A stretch of 64,000 nt of DNA from CAVLDP01 sp963661945 (GTDB taxonomy: Bacteria; Bacillota; Clostridia; Lachnospirales; Lachnospiraceae): positions 4,741 through 68,740 of the forward strand of contig CAVLDP010000009.1 of NCBI GenBank assembly GCA_963661945.1, in the 5' to 3' direction. The translations under genes were made by a program, and so were the position numbers. The notes beneath the pieces are model-generated. The model was not told the DNA's origin, made no database searches, and worked only from the letters and a program-made list of their open reading frames with translations. Below, in pieces: positions 34,533 through 42,212 of the stretch. How positions within the stretch are numbered: position 1 is the stretch's first letter; every line of letters starts with the position of its first letter.

Positions 34533-35963
34533 ATGAAGATAATAGAGCGAGTTGATAAGTTTATTGAGGAAGAGAAACTGCTTGATGGTGCAAGCGGAAT
34601 TCTGCTTGGAGTCTCTGGCGGAGCGGATTCTGTGGCTATGCTTCTACTTCTTAGAGAACTTGCAGGAAAATATGATCTTCCAATAGAGGTCCTTCATGTA
34701 GAGCATGGGATTCGTGGCCAGGAAAGCCTCGATGATGCTGCCTTTGTGGAGCGGCTCTGTTGGAAGCTTTCTGTGCCATTTCATATGGTTTCGGTAGATG
34801 CCATTTCCTATAGCAAGGCGCAGGGGTTGTCTCTGGAGGAGGCGGCCAGGAATCTTCGCTATATTCATTTCGGAGAATATGCTTCATCGATGGGACCAAA
34901 CACCAGGATCGCTATTGCACATAATGCGAATGATAATGCGGAGACGGTTCTCTTCCAGCTGATTCGAGGGACAGGAATCCGTGGACTCTGTGGGATTGCG
35001 CCGAGACAGGGCCAGGTGATTCGGCCACTTCTGATCTTAGAGCGAGATGAAATATTAGAGTATCTTGATGAATGCAAGCAAGACTTTCGAGTGGATTCGA
35101 CGAATTCGGATACGGCCTTTGGCCGAAATGCAATTAGAGCAGATGTCCTGCCGCGTCTTCAGGAGATTAATGCCCAGGCCATTTCTCATATCAATCATAG
35201 TTCCGCTCTTCTTCGTGCGATGAATGAGGATATGGAAGAGGAGACGAAGAGGGCACTTCTTGATTGCCTCCGGGATGACGAAGATTTGGCTCTAGGTGGC
35301 GATAGGAAGCCGGGGCAGCGGCCTCTTTCAATTCAGAGTCTTCTTGAGCTTGAAGAGGGGCTTCGGAGACGGGTCCTACATGAGTGGCTTATAGAGAATA
35401 CTTCTCATGCCAGAGATATTGGGGCGGTTCATTTATCAGAGATTGAGACCCTGCTTACTGGACAGACGGGGCGAGGTATTGACTTGCCTTATGGATGCAG
35501 GGTGGAGAGAGAGTATGATCTTCTTCGCATAACGCATAAGAGTGAGGCGGATGTGAAGGATTGTAAGCTGGACCTGACAATTCCACCATTAAAGGTAGGG
35601 GAGCGTCGAGACTTTAGCCTGGATTCGGGTTGGCTTGAGGTGAGTCTGCTTGAAGCGAACACAGACCAAATGATTCCAAAGAACATATATACGAAATGGT
35701 TTGATTATGATAAGATAGGCATTAACCTGAAAATTCGAACCCGCAGGCCGGGGGACTTCCTGGTCGTAAGTGCATCGGGCGGTCGCAAGAAATTGAAGGA
35801 TTATTATATAGACGAGAAGATTCCGAGAGAGGAGAGAGAGAATATGCCTCTTCTTGCGCTTGGTGATGAGATTCTCTGGGTGATAGGCTATCGCAGAGGT
35901 GAATCTTTTATGGTGGACTCGTCTACAGAACATATTTTACAAGTGAGATTTTGGAGGAACTAA
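34533..35963 (+). CDS. tilS: tRNA(Ile)-lysidine synthase TilS
   Basis: Changes C34 of the minor tRNA-Ile to lysidine so that it reads AUA. The 476-residue product has the PP-loop GVSGGADSVAML at about 27-38, HVEHGIRGQESLDDAAFVERLC, and IAHNANDNAETVLFQLIRGTG, plus the C-terminal TilS domain with RTRRPGDFL and LKDYYIDEKIPREER. SD CAGGGAAATGAG is weak. It is followed after 1 nt by hpt. No spoIIE lies upstream. Confidence 0.95.
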   Translation: MKIIERVDKFIEEEKLLDGASGILLGVSGGADSVAMLLLLRELAGKYDLPIEVLHVEHGIRGQESLDDAAFVERLCWKLSVPFHMVSVDAISYSKAQGLSLEEAARNLRYIHFGEYASSMGPNTRIAIAHNANDNAETVLFQLIRGTGIRGLCGIAPRQGQVIRPLLILERDEILEYLDECKQDFRVDSTNSDTAFGRNAIRADVLPRLQEINAQAISHINHSSALLRAMNEDMEEETKRALLDCLRDDEDLALGGDRKPGQRPLSIQSLLELEEGLRRRVLHEWLIENTSHARDIGAVHLSEIETLLTGQTGRGIDLPYGCRVEREYDLLRITHKSEADVKDCKLDLTIPPLKVGERRDFSLDSGWLEVSLLEANTDQMIPKNIYTKWFDYDKIGINLKIRTRRPGDFLVVSASGGRKKLKDYYIDEKIPREERENMPLLALGDEILWVIGYRRGESFMVDSSTEHILQVRFWRN

Positions 35964-35964
35964 G

Positions 35965-36489
35965 ATGGTTAAGAATATTCGTACTATGATTCCAGAAGAG
36001 GAATTGACAGCTCGAATTGTAGAGCTGGGACAGGAGATTAGCGCAGATTATGATGGCGAAGAATTATTCGTAGTATGCATCTTGAAGGGTGCTTCTTTCT
36101 TTGCCTGTGAACTTGCCAAGAGAATTACAGTCCCTGTGATTATTGATTTTATGGCTACATCAAGCTATGGAGCAGGTACCGTATCTTCCGGCGAAGTGAA
36201 GGTGAAGAAGGAACTTGATCTGGACCCAACTGGCAAGAATGTCCTTATTGTAGAGGATATCATCGATAGTGGTAATACACTTTCCTTCTTACAGACTTAT
36301 TTCAAGGACAAGGGAGCTAAGTCCGTGAAGCTTTGTACGATGCTTGATAAGCCGGATCGTAGAGAAGTAGATGTGAAGGTAGACTATACTGGATTCACGA
36401 TTCCGGATGAATTCGTCGTAGGATACGGTTTGGACTTTGACCAGAAGTATCGTAACCTGCCATATATCGGCGTGGTAGAGCTGGATTAG
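35965..36489 (+). CDS. hpt: Hypoxanthine phosphoribosyltransferase
   Basis: Purine salvage: forms IMP or GMP from base and PRPP. The 174-residue product carries the PRPP motif VLIVEDIIDSGNTLSFL near 93-109, the FMATSSYG loop and the C-terminal DEFVVGYGLDFDQKYRNLPYIGVV. Length and order (tilS-hpt-ftsH) are typical for Firmicutes. SD GGAGGAAC lies inside the end of tilS. Confidence 0.96.
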   Translation: MVKNIRTMIPEEELTARIVELGQEISADYDGEELFVVCILKGASFFACELAKRITVPVIIDFMATSSYGAGTVSSGEVKVKKELDLDPTGKNVLIVEDIIDSGNTLSFLQTYFKDKGAKSVKLCTMLDKPDRREVDVKVDYTGFTIPDEFVVGYGLDFDQKYRNLPYIGVVELD

Positions 36490-36499
36490 GGAGGAATTC

Positions 36500-38323
36500 A
36501 TGAATAAGAAACAGCGAAGTAGAGGCTTTAGCCTCTATCTTTTCCTATTAATTCTATTGGTCTTTGCTTGGCGTTTGTCTACATCTTCTCAGGATCCAAC
36601 CTATACGATGAAGCAGTTCCGCAAGGCTTGTACAGATGGAAGCATTACATCCTGTCGCATCGAACAGAATTCAGAGGTTCCGACTGGTACGGTCTATCTG
36701 ACTACAGATGAAGGCAGCTATACCATGTATACATCCGATGTCAATGATGTCGAGGATCTGCTTGATGAGGCAGATATCAGCTATACAGTTCGAGACATAC
36801 CGAACGATGGCTGGATGGAGATTATGTTCCCGATGCTTATTGTGGCAGCTGCGATTATAGTTCTCCTTGTGATGCTATTTGGAGGTCGCCCGAATATGGA
36901 TGGTCCTGGCGTCGGTGGCGGCGGCAAGATGATGGACTTCGGCAAGAGCCGGGCAGAGATGACAAGTGGCGACAAGGTACAGACCAGATTTGAGAATGTC
37001 GCAGGTCTGAAGGAAGAGAAGGAAGAGCTCGAGGAAGTTGTTGATTTCCTCAAGGACCCAGCCAAGTATACGAAGGTTGGCGCCAGAATACCTAAGGGCG
37101 TTCTGCTTGTAGGCCCTCCGGGAACTGGTAAGACTCTTCTGGCCAAGGCTATAGCAGGTGAGGCAGGTGTACCATTTTTCTCAATCTCTGGATCGGATTT
37201 CGTGGAGATGTTCGTCGGCGTAGGTGCATCACGTGTTCGTGATCTCTTCGCACAGGCCAAGAAGAATGCTCCATGTATCGTCTTCATTGATGAGATTGAT
37301 GCTGTTGCGCGTAAGCGAGGTGCAGGTCTTGGCGGTAGTCATGATGAGAGAGAGCAGACTCTGAACCAGATGCTCGTAGAGATGGATGGCTTCGGGGTAA
37401 ATGAAGGCATTATCGTTATGGCTGCGACAAACCGTGTGGATATCTTAGACCCAGCTATTATGAGACCGGGACGATTTGACCGTAAGGTCTTCGTGGGAAG
37501 ACCAGATGTAGGCGGCCGCGAAGAGATTTTGAATGTTCATGCGAAGAACAAGCCACTGGGTGATGATGTCGATCTGAAGCAGGTGGCCAGAACAACAGCT
37601 GGCTTTACTGGTGCAGATCTTGAGAATCTCCTTAATGAGGCTGCAATTCGTTCGGCTAGAGAGAATCGTGCCTTTATTACCATGAACGACATCAAGAAGT
37701 CCTTCGTGAAGGTCGGCATTGGTGCTGAGAAGAAGTCCAAGATTATCTCCGACAAGGAGAAGAAGATTACAGCCTATCATGAGGCTGGCCATGCAATCCT
37801 GTTCCATGTCCTGCCGGATGTGGGACCAGTGTATACTGTTTCGATTATTCCAACTGGAGCTGGGGCAGCAGGCTATACCATGCCTCTTCCGGAAGCGGAT
37901 GAGATGTTTGATACCAAGGGCAAGATGCTGCAGGAGATCAAGGTATCTCTTGGTGGTCGTATTGCGGAGGAGATTATCTTCGGCGATATCACAACTGGTG
38001 CATCTTCTGATATCAAGAAGGCAAGTAGGACGGCCAGAGACATGGTGACCAAGTATGGTATGTCAGCAAGTGTCGGACCGATTGATTATAATACGGATGA
38101 TGATGAAGTCTTCCTGGGCAAGGACCTGGCGCGTTCACGCGGCTATGGTGAGAAGATTGCTACTGCAATTGATGCAGAAGTGAAGGCTATTATTGAGGAC
38201 TGCTATGCAGATGCAACTCGCATCATCAAGGAACACGAGGATGTGCTCCATAAGTGCGCAAACCTTCTTCTTGAGAAGGAGAAGATTAGCAGAGATGAGT
38301 TTGAGGCTTTGTTTGAAGACTAG
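36500..38323 (+). CDS. ftsH: ATP-dependent membrane protease FtsH
   Basis: Hexameric AAA+ zinc protease. In 607 residues: membrane helices at about 10-27 and 110-130 flanking an outside domain, Walker A GPPGTGKT near 210, the pore motif FVGVGASRVRD, Walker B with FIDEIDAV, the SRH region, and the zinc motif HEAGH near 426-430. Complete. SD AGGGAGGAA supports the start. Confidence 0.97.
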   Translation: MNKKQRSRGFSLYLFLLILLVFAWRLSTSSQDPTYTMKQFRKACTDGSITSCRIEQNSEVPTGTVYLTTDEGSYTMYTSDVNDVEDLLDEADISYTVRDIPNDGWMEIMFPMLIVAAAIIVLLVMLFGGRPNMDGPGVGGGGKMMDFGKSRAEMTSGDKVQTRFENVAGLKEEKEELEEVVDFLKDPAKYTKVGARIPKGVLLVGPPGTGKTLLAKAIAGEAGVPFFSISGSDFVEMFVGVGASRVRDLFAQAKKNAPCIVFIDEIDAVARKRGAGLGGSHDEREQTLNQMLVEMDGFGVNEGIIVMAATNRVDILDPAIMRPGRFDRKVFVGRPDVGGREEILNVHAKNKPLGDDVDLKQVARTTAGFTGADLENLLNEAAIRSARENRAFITMNDIKKSFVKVGIGAEKKSKIISDKEKKITAYHEAGHAILFHVLPDVGPVYTVSIIPTGAGAAGYTMPLPEADEMFDTKGKMLQEIKVSLGGRIAEEIIFGDITTGASSDIKKASRTARDMVTKYGMSASVGPIDYNTDDDEVFLGKDLARSRGYGEKIATAIDAEVKAIIEDCYADATRIIKEHEDVLHKCANLLLEKEKISRDEFEALFED

Positions 38324-38361
38324 AATCTGGTGAGGACTTGACACATTTATGCAATCTGTAC

Positions 38362-38518
38362 AAAACTATTCATAGTTTTTTGTTATGTTTGTGCACACTT
38401 AAGAATGGTCAGGACATATAATAATCATCGTAAAAACCCCCAATACATTATATATTTTTACTACCCCCATAGTAAAAATACCTTCTCCTAAAAAGGCAGC
38501 TTACTAGCTGTCTTTTTT
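38362..38518 (+). terminator. Terminator region between ftsH and the GH13 gene
   Basis: Three structures lie in this 247-nt gap. AAAACTAT-TC-ATAGTTTT (38362-38379) ends in T residues and may be a weak terminator. A 9-bp perfect repeat TTTTTACTA/TAGTAAAAA with loop CCCCCA is at 38455-38478. GGCAGCT-TACT-AGCTGTC (38495-38512), flanked by A and T runs, is a clear bidirectional-looking terminator. Confidence 0.75.
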
Positions 38519-38531
38519 ACTTTTTATGGGA

Positions 38532-38537
38532 TATAAT
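38532..38537 (+). promoter_or_regulatory. -10 element of the GH13 gene
   Basis: A perfect TATAAT lies 34 nt upstream of the start. No clear -35 is seen; that position falls in the preceding terminator. Confidence 0.4.
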
Positions 38538-38570
38538 GAAGGGGAATTGTGTGTCTAATGAGGGGTCGTT

Positions 38571-40607
38571 ATGAATACAGAAGCGATATTCAGTGATGGA
38601 ACTCGCATGTTCCTAAATCCACCGGAACCGAAGCCGGGAGATCTGGTATCTATTAGAGTACGTACAGCACATGCAGATGTTGACGAAGTCTATCTTAGAA
38701 CTGCGGATGATAGAATTCCTATGCAGTTTGATGAGACGGAGGATGGCTTTGACTATTTCAAGGCCACGCAGCAGCTTGCAGATGCTGTTTTTTCGTATTG
38801 CTTTGAATTACACGCAGGTGGCGAGGTGGTATTTCTGGACCGCTACGGCGTAGACAATTCACAGAGGATGCAGTATGCCTTCTCTGTCATGCCGGGCTTT
38901 TCGACTCCAGAGTGGGCCAAGGGCGCGGTCATGTATCAGATTCTCACAGATCGATTCTGTAATGGGGATCCAAGCAATGATGTGGTGAACGCAGAATATC
39001 ACTATATCACTACGGATGCTGAGCATGTGGATGACTGGGATCGTCTTCCTTCGGAATTTGATGTGGGTAAGTTCTATGGAGGAGATCTGGAAGGGGTTCG
39101 CCAGAAGCTCTATTATCTGAAGAGCCTCGGTGTGGAAGTCATTTACTTTAATCCGCTATTCGTCTCTCCCTCCAATCACAAATACGATGTACAGGATTAC
39201 GACTATATCGATCCACATTATGGCAAGATTGTATCCGATGGTGGAGAAGCACTTGCATCGGGTGACTATGATAATCATCACGCCAGCAAATACAAGATGC
39301 GTGTTGCCAGCCTTGCTAATCTTAAGGCCTCCAATGAATTCTTTGCGCAATTTGTGGAGGAGGCGCATGAACGTGGGATTCGTGTAATCTTGGACGGCGT
39401 ATTTAATCATTGCGGTTCCTTTAATAAGTGGTTGGATCGCGAGGGGATCTATGAGGATTCCAGCGATTTCAAGCCGGGTGCCTATAAGCAGGCGGACAGT
39501 CCTTATCGAGGCTACTTCCAGTGGCATGATGAGACTTGTTGGCCGAATAACCATACCTATGATAGTTGGTGGGGCAATGATACCCTGCCGAAGCTTAATT
39601 ATGAGGCTTCCGAGGAGCTTCAGGAATATATTCTTGGTGTTGCCAGGAAATGGGTATCTCCACCATACAATTGTGACGGGTGGAGACTTGATGTTGCAGC
39701 AGACCTCGGCCATAGTGAGGAGTTCAACCATGACTTCTGGCGCCGCTTTAGAAGTGCCGTGAAGGAGGCTAATCCGGAGGCAATTGTGCTCGCTGAGCAT
39801 TATGGTGATGCGACGAGCTGGCTTAGGGGTGATCAGTGGGATACCATTATGAATTACGATGCCTTTATGGAGCCAGTTTCCTGGTTCTTAACGGGCATGG
39901 ACAAGCATAGCGACACTTATAGGGAAGATGCACTGAATAATGGCAAGCAGTTTGAGCTTACCATGAGACACACCATGACTTCCTTCATGGAGCCGTCTCT
40001 CTATTGCTCGATGAATCAGCTGTCGAACCATGATCATTCCAGATTCCTGACGCGGACCAATCATAAGGTGGGACGTCTTGCGACGCTTGGTTCTGCGGCG
40101 GCATCCGAGGGGGTAGATGTAGCTGTTATGAAGCTTGCTACCATGATGCTTCTCACCTGGCCTGGTGCACCTACTATCTATTATGGAGATGAAGCTGGGG
40201 TTTGCGGCTTTACTGATCCAGATAATCGCAGGACCTATCCTTGGGGACATGCGAATTATCCCCTAATTGATTTTCACCGGGATATGATCTTCATTCGTCG
40301 TATGAACGCGGCTCTTCGGAGAGGAAGCCTGGTATTCCTAACCTGCGAGGATCATCTGGTTAGCTTCGGCCGATTCACGAAGGAACAGCAAATGGTTGTT
40401 GTAATCTATACTGGTGAGGAGGAAATTGACCTTACTCTTCCGGTATGGAAGGCAAATGTTGTGGGCGATTGCGATATGCAACAGATTATCATGACCTATG
40501 AAGCGGGATATTCGATCAAGCCAATTCGTAGAGAGGTGAAGAATGGAATGCTGTCTATTCGAGTTCGCCCCAAGAGTGGCGTAGTACTCAATCGCGAATT
40601 ATCGTGA
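38571..40607 (+). CDS. GH13 alpha-glycosidase (neopullulanase/cyclomaltodextrinase-like)
   Basis: Intracellular alpha-glucan hydrolase: no signal peptide in 678 residues. Residues 1-110 are a beta domain like those ahead of neopullulanases. The GH13 barrel shows FNPLFVSPSNHKYDVQDY, DGVFNHCG, the nucleophile in GWRLDVAAD (Asp near 373), the acid/base in VLAEHYGD (Glu near 409), and LSNHDHSRF. A beta domain closes it. It could trim glycogen or imported maltodextrins, fitting with glgCD. The exact specificity is not readable. Confidence 0.9.
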   Translation: MNTEAIFSDGTRMFLNPPEPKPGDLVSIRVRTAHADVDEVYLRTADDRIPMQFDETEDGFDYFKATQQLADAVFSYCFELHAGGEVVFLDRYGVDNSQRMQYAFSVMPGFSTPEWAKGAVMYQILTDRFCNGDPSNDVVNAEYHYITTDAEHVDDWDRLPSEFDVGKFYGGDLEGVRQKLYYLKSLGVEVIYFNPLFVSPSNHKYDVQDYDYIDPHYGKIVSDGGEALASGDYDNHHASKYKMRVASLANLKASNEFFAQFVEEAHERGIRVILDGVFNHCGSFNKWLDREGIYEDSSDFKPGAYKQADSPYRGYFQWHDETCWPNNHTYDSWWGNDTLPKLNYEASEELQEYILGVARKWVSPPYNCDGWRLDVAADLGHSEEFNHDFWRRFRSAVKEANPEAIVLAEHYGDATSWLRGDQWDTIMNYDAFMEPVSWFLTGMDKHSDTYREDALNNGKQFELTMRHTMTSFMEPSLYCSMNQLSNHDHSRFLTRTNHKVGRLATLGSAAASEGVDVAVMKLATMMLLTWPGAPTIYYGDEAGVCGFTDPDNRRTYPWGHANYPLIDFHRDMIFIRRMNAALRRGSLVFLTCEDHLVSFGRFTKEQQMVVVIYTGEEEIDLTLPVWKANVVGDCDMQQIIMTYEAGYSIKPIRREVKNGMLSIRVRPKSGVVLNRELS

Positions 40608-40640
40608 ATCCCAAAAAGAACACGACAAGAAATGATTGTA

Positions 40641-40649
40641 TGATATACT
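40641..40649 (+). promoter_or_regulatory. Extended -10 promoter of the hydrogenase-like gene
   Basis: TGA-TATACT, an extended -10 with no good -35. Transcription would start near 40656, inside the Rex operator. Confidence 0.55.
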
Positions 40650-40653
40650 CATC

Positions 40654-40671
40654 TTGTTAAAAAGTTAACAA
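40654..40671 (+). promoter_or_regulatory. Rex operator
   Basis: TTGTTAA-AAAG-TTAACAA is a perfect 7-4-7 palindrome identical to the clostridial Rex consensus TTGTTAANNNNTTAACAA. Rex is the NADH/NAD-sensing repressor. The site covers the expected transcription start, so binding should block the downstream gene when NADH is low. Confidence 0.88.
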
Positions 40672-40720
40672 AATGGGAAGGTGGTCCCATTATACTCAAG
40701 TATGTTTAGGAGGAAAGCGA

Positions 40721-42196
40721 ATGATTACAGCAGATGCAGGGATACTGAATCTGAAGCATAAGATTCTCGAAGAGGTGGCTCGTCTGGCTTGGGAAGAGGA
40801 ACTGACCGATGAGAACAAGGAAAGACTGGTCTACGAGATTAGTCCGGGCCCAACTGCACAATATCGTTGCTGCGTATACAAAGAAAGAGAGTTGGTGAAG
40901 CAGAGAATTCGCCTGGCTCAGGGTAAGTGCCCAACACCACAGAAGGAATCGGATAATATTATTCAGGTTCTCTCTCCAGCTTGTGAGGAATGCCCGATTT
41001 CCTCTTACACCGTAACAGATAACTGCAGGCTTTGCATGGGTAAGGCTTGTATGAATTCCTGCCAGTTTGGCGCAATCTCTCTTGGTGACACCAGAACGAA
41101 GATTGATCCAACGAAATGTAAGGAATGTGGCAAGTGTGCAGCTGCCTGCCCTTATGGAGCCATTGCGCACCTGATTCGTCCTTGCAAGAAGGCATGTCCT
41201 GTTGGAGCCATTAGTTATGATGAATATGGCGTATGTATTATCGATGAGGACAAATGTGTTCAGTGTGGTCACTGCATTCACTCTTGTCCATTTGGAGCGA
41301 TTTCTTCCAAGTCTTATCTAGTGGATATCATCGAAGAGATGAAAGCAGGCAAGGAAGTAATTGCCATGGCTGCTCCTGCGACAGAGGGTCAGTTTGGAGA
41401 AGAGCGTACGATGGCGTCTCTTCGTGCAGCATTAATCGAACTTGGATTCTCAGATATGGTAGAGGTTGGCCTTGGTGGCGATATGACAGCGGCTTATGAA
41501 GCTGCTGAGTGGTCAGAGGCCAAGAAGGAAGGCAAGAAGATGACGACCTCTTGTTGTCCAGCTTTTGTGAATATGCTGAAGAAGCATTTCCCAGAAGTCT
41601 ATGAGAACAACATGTCTACCACAGTCTCTCCTATGTGCGCGATTTCCAGATATTTGAAGCTGACACATCCTGGCTGTGTAACCGTATTCATCGGACCATG
41701 TATTGCCAAGAAGAGCGAAGCTGCAGATCCTGAGATTCCAGATAATGCAGATTATGTTATCACCTATGGTGAGCTTAGAGCTCTCCTTCGTAGTAAGGGA
41801 ATTGAACCAAAGCCTGTAGAGGATGAATATCAAGAAGCTTCTATCTTCGGTAAGAGATTTGCAAATGCCGGAGGAGTAGCTAAGGCTGTGCTCGAAGTTA
41901 TGGAGGAAAGAGGGGAAGATACCTCAGAGATTCGCCTCCGCGCTTGTGATGGCGGTGACGAATGTCGTAAGGCTCTGATGCTTCTTAAGATTGGCAAGAT
42001 GCCAGAAGACTTCATAGAAGGTATGGTCTGCCCAGGCGGTTGTGTGGGTGGCCCATCGAAGCATAAGACGATTCAGGAGACGACCAAGGCGAGAGAAGAG
42101 CTTCTCTCACGCGCAGATGATCGTAAGGTCCTCTCCAACTTAGAACAATATCCTATGGATCAATTCTCTATGCATAGAGATGGTCACATGGACTAG
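40721..42196 (+). CDS. Divergent monomeric [FeFe]-hydrogenase-like protein
   Basis: In 491 residues: N-terminal helical segment, ferredoxin-type cysteine sets at about 102-114, 133-143, 155-159 and 179-189, then the H-cluster domain. L1 is TSCCP (276-280, followed by AF), L2 is GPCIAKK (325-331), L3 is GMVCPGGC (434-441). All cluster-binding cysteines of the family are present, but GPC replaces the MPC of classical HydA and L3 is followed by VGGP. This resembles the group B-D clade rather than bifurcating or classical HydA. No PAS domain is fused. The ATG at 40721 follows AGGAGG. It is a single gene under a Rex site. Confidence 0.88.
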   Translation: MITADAGILNLKHKILEEVARLAWEEELTDENKERLVYEISPGPTAQYRCCVYKERELVKQRIRLAQGKCPTPQKESDNIIQVLSPACEECPISSYTVTDNCRLCMGKACMNSCQFGAISLGDTRTKIDPTKCKECGKCAAACPYGAIAHLIRPCKKACPVGAISYDEYGVCIIDEDKCVQCGHCIHSCPFGAISSKSYLVDIIEEMKAGKEVIAMAAPATEGQFGEERTMASLRAALIELGFSDMVEVGLGGDMTAAYEAAEWSEAKKEGKKMTTSCCPAFVNMLKKHFPEVYENNMSTTVSPMCAISRYLKLTHPGCVTVFIGPCIAKKSEAADPEIPDNADYVITYGELRALLRSKGIEPKPVEDEYQEASIFGKRFANAGGVAKAVLEVMEERGEDTSEIRLRACDGGDECRKALMLLKIGKMPEDFIEGMVCPGGCVGGPSKHKTIQETTKAREELLSRADDRKVLSNLEQYPMDQFSMHRDGHMD

Positions 42197-42212
42197 GGGT
42201 CGCCTCTTAATT

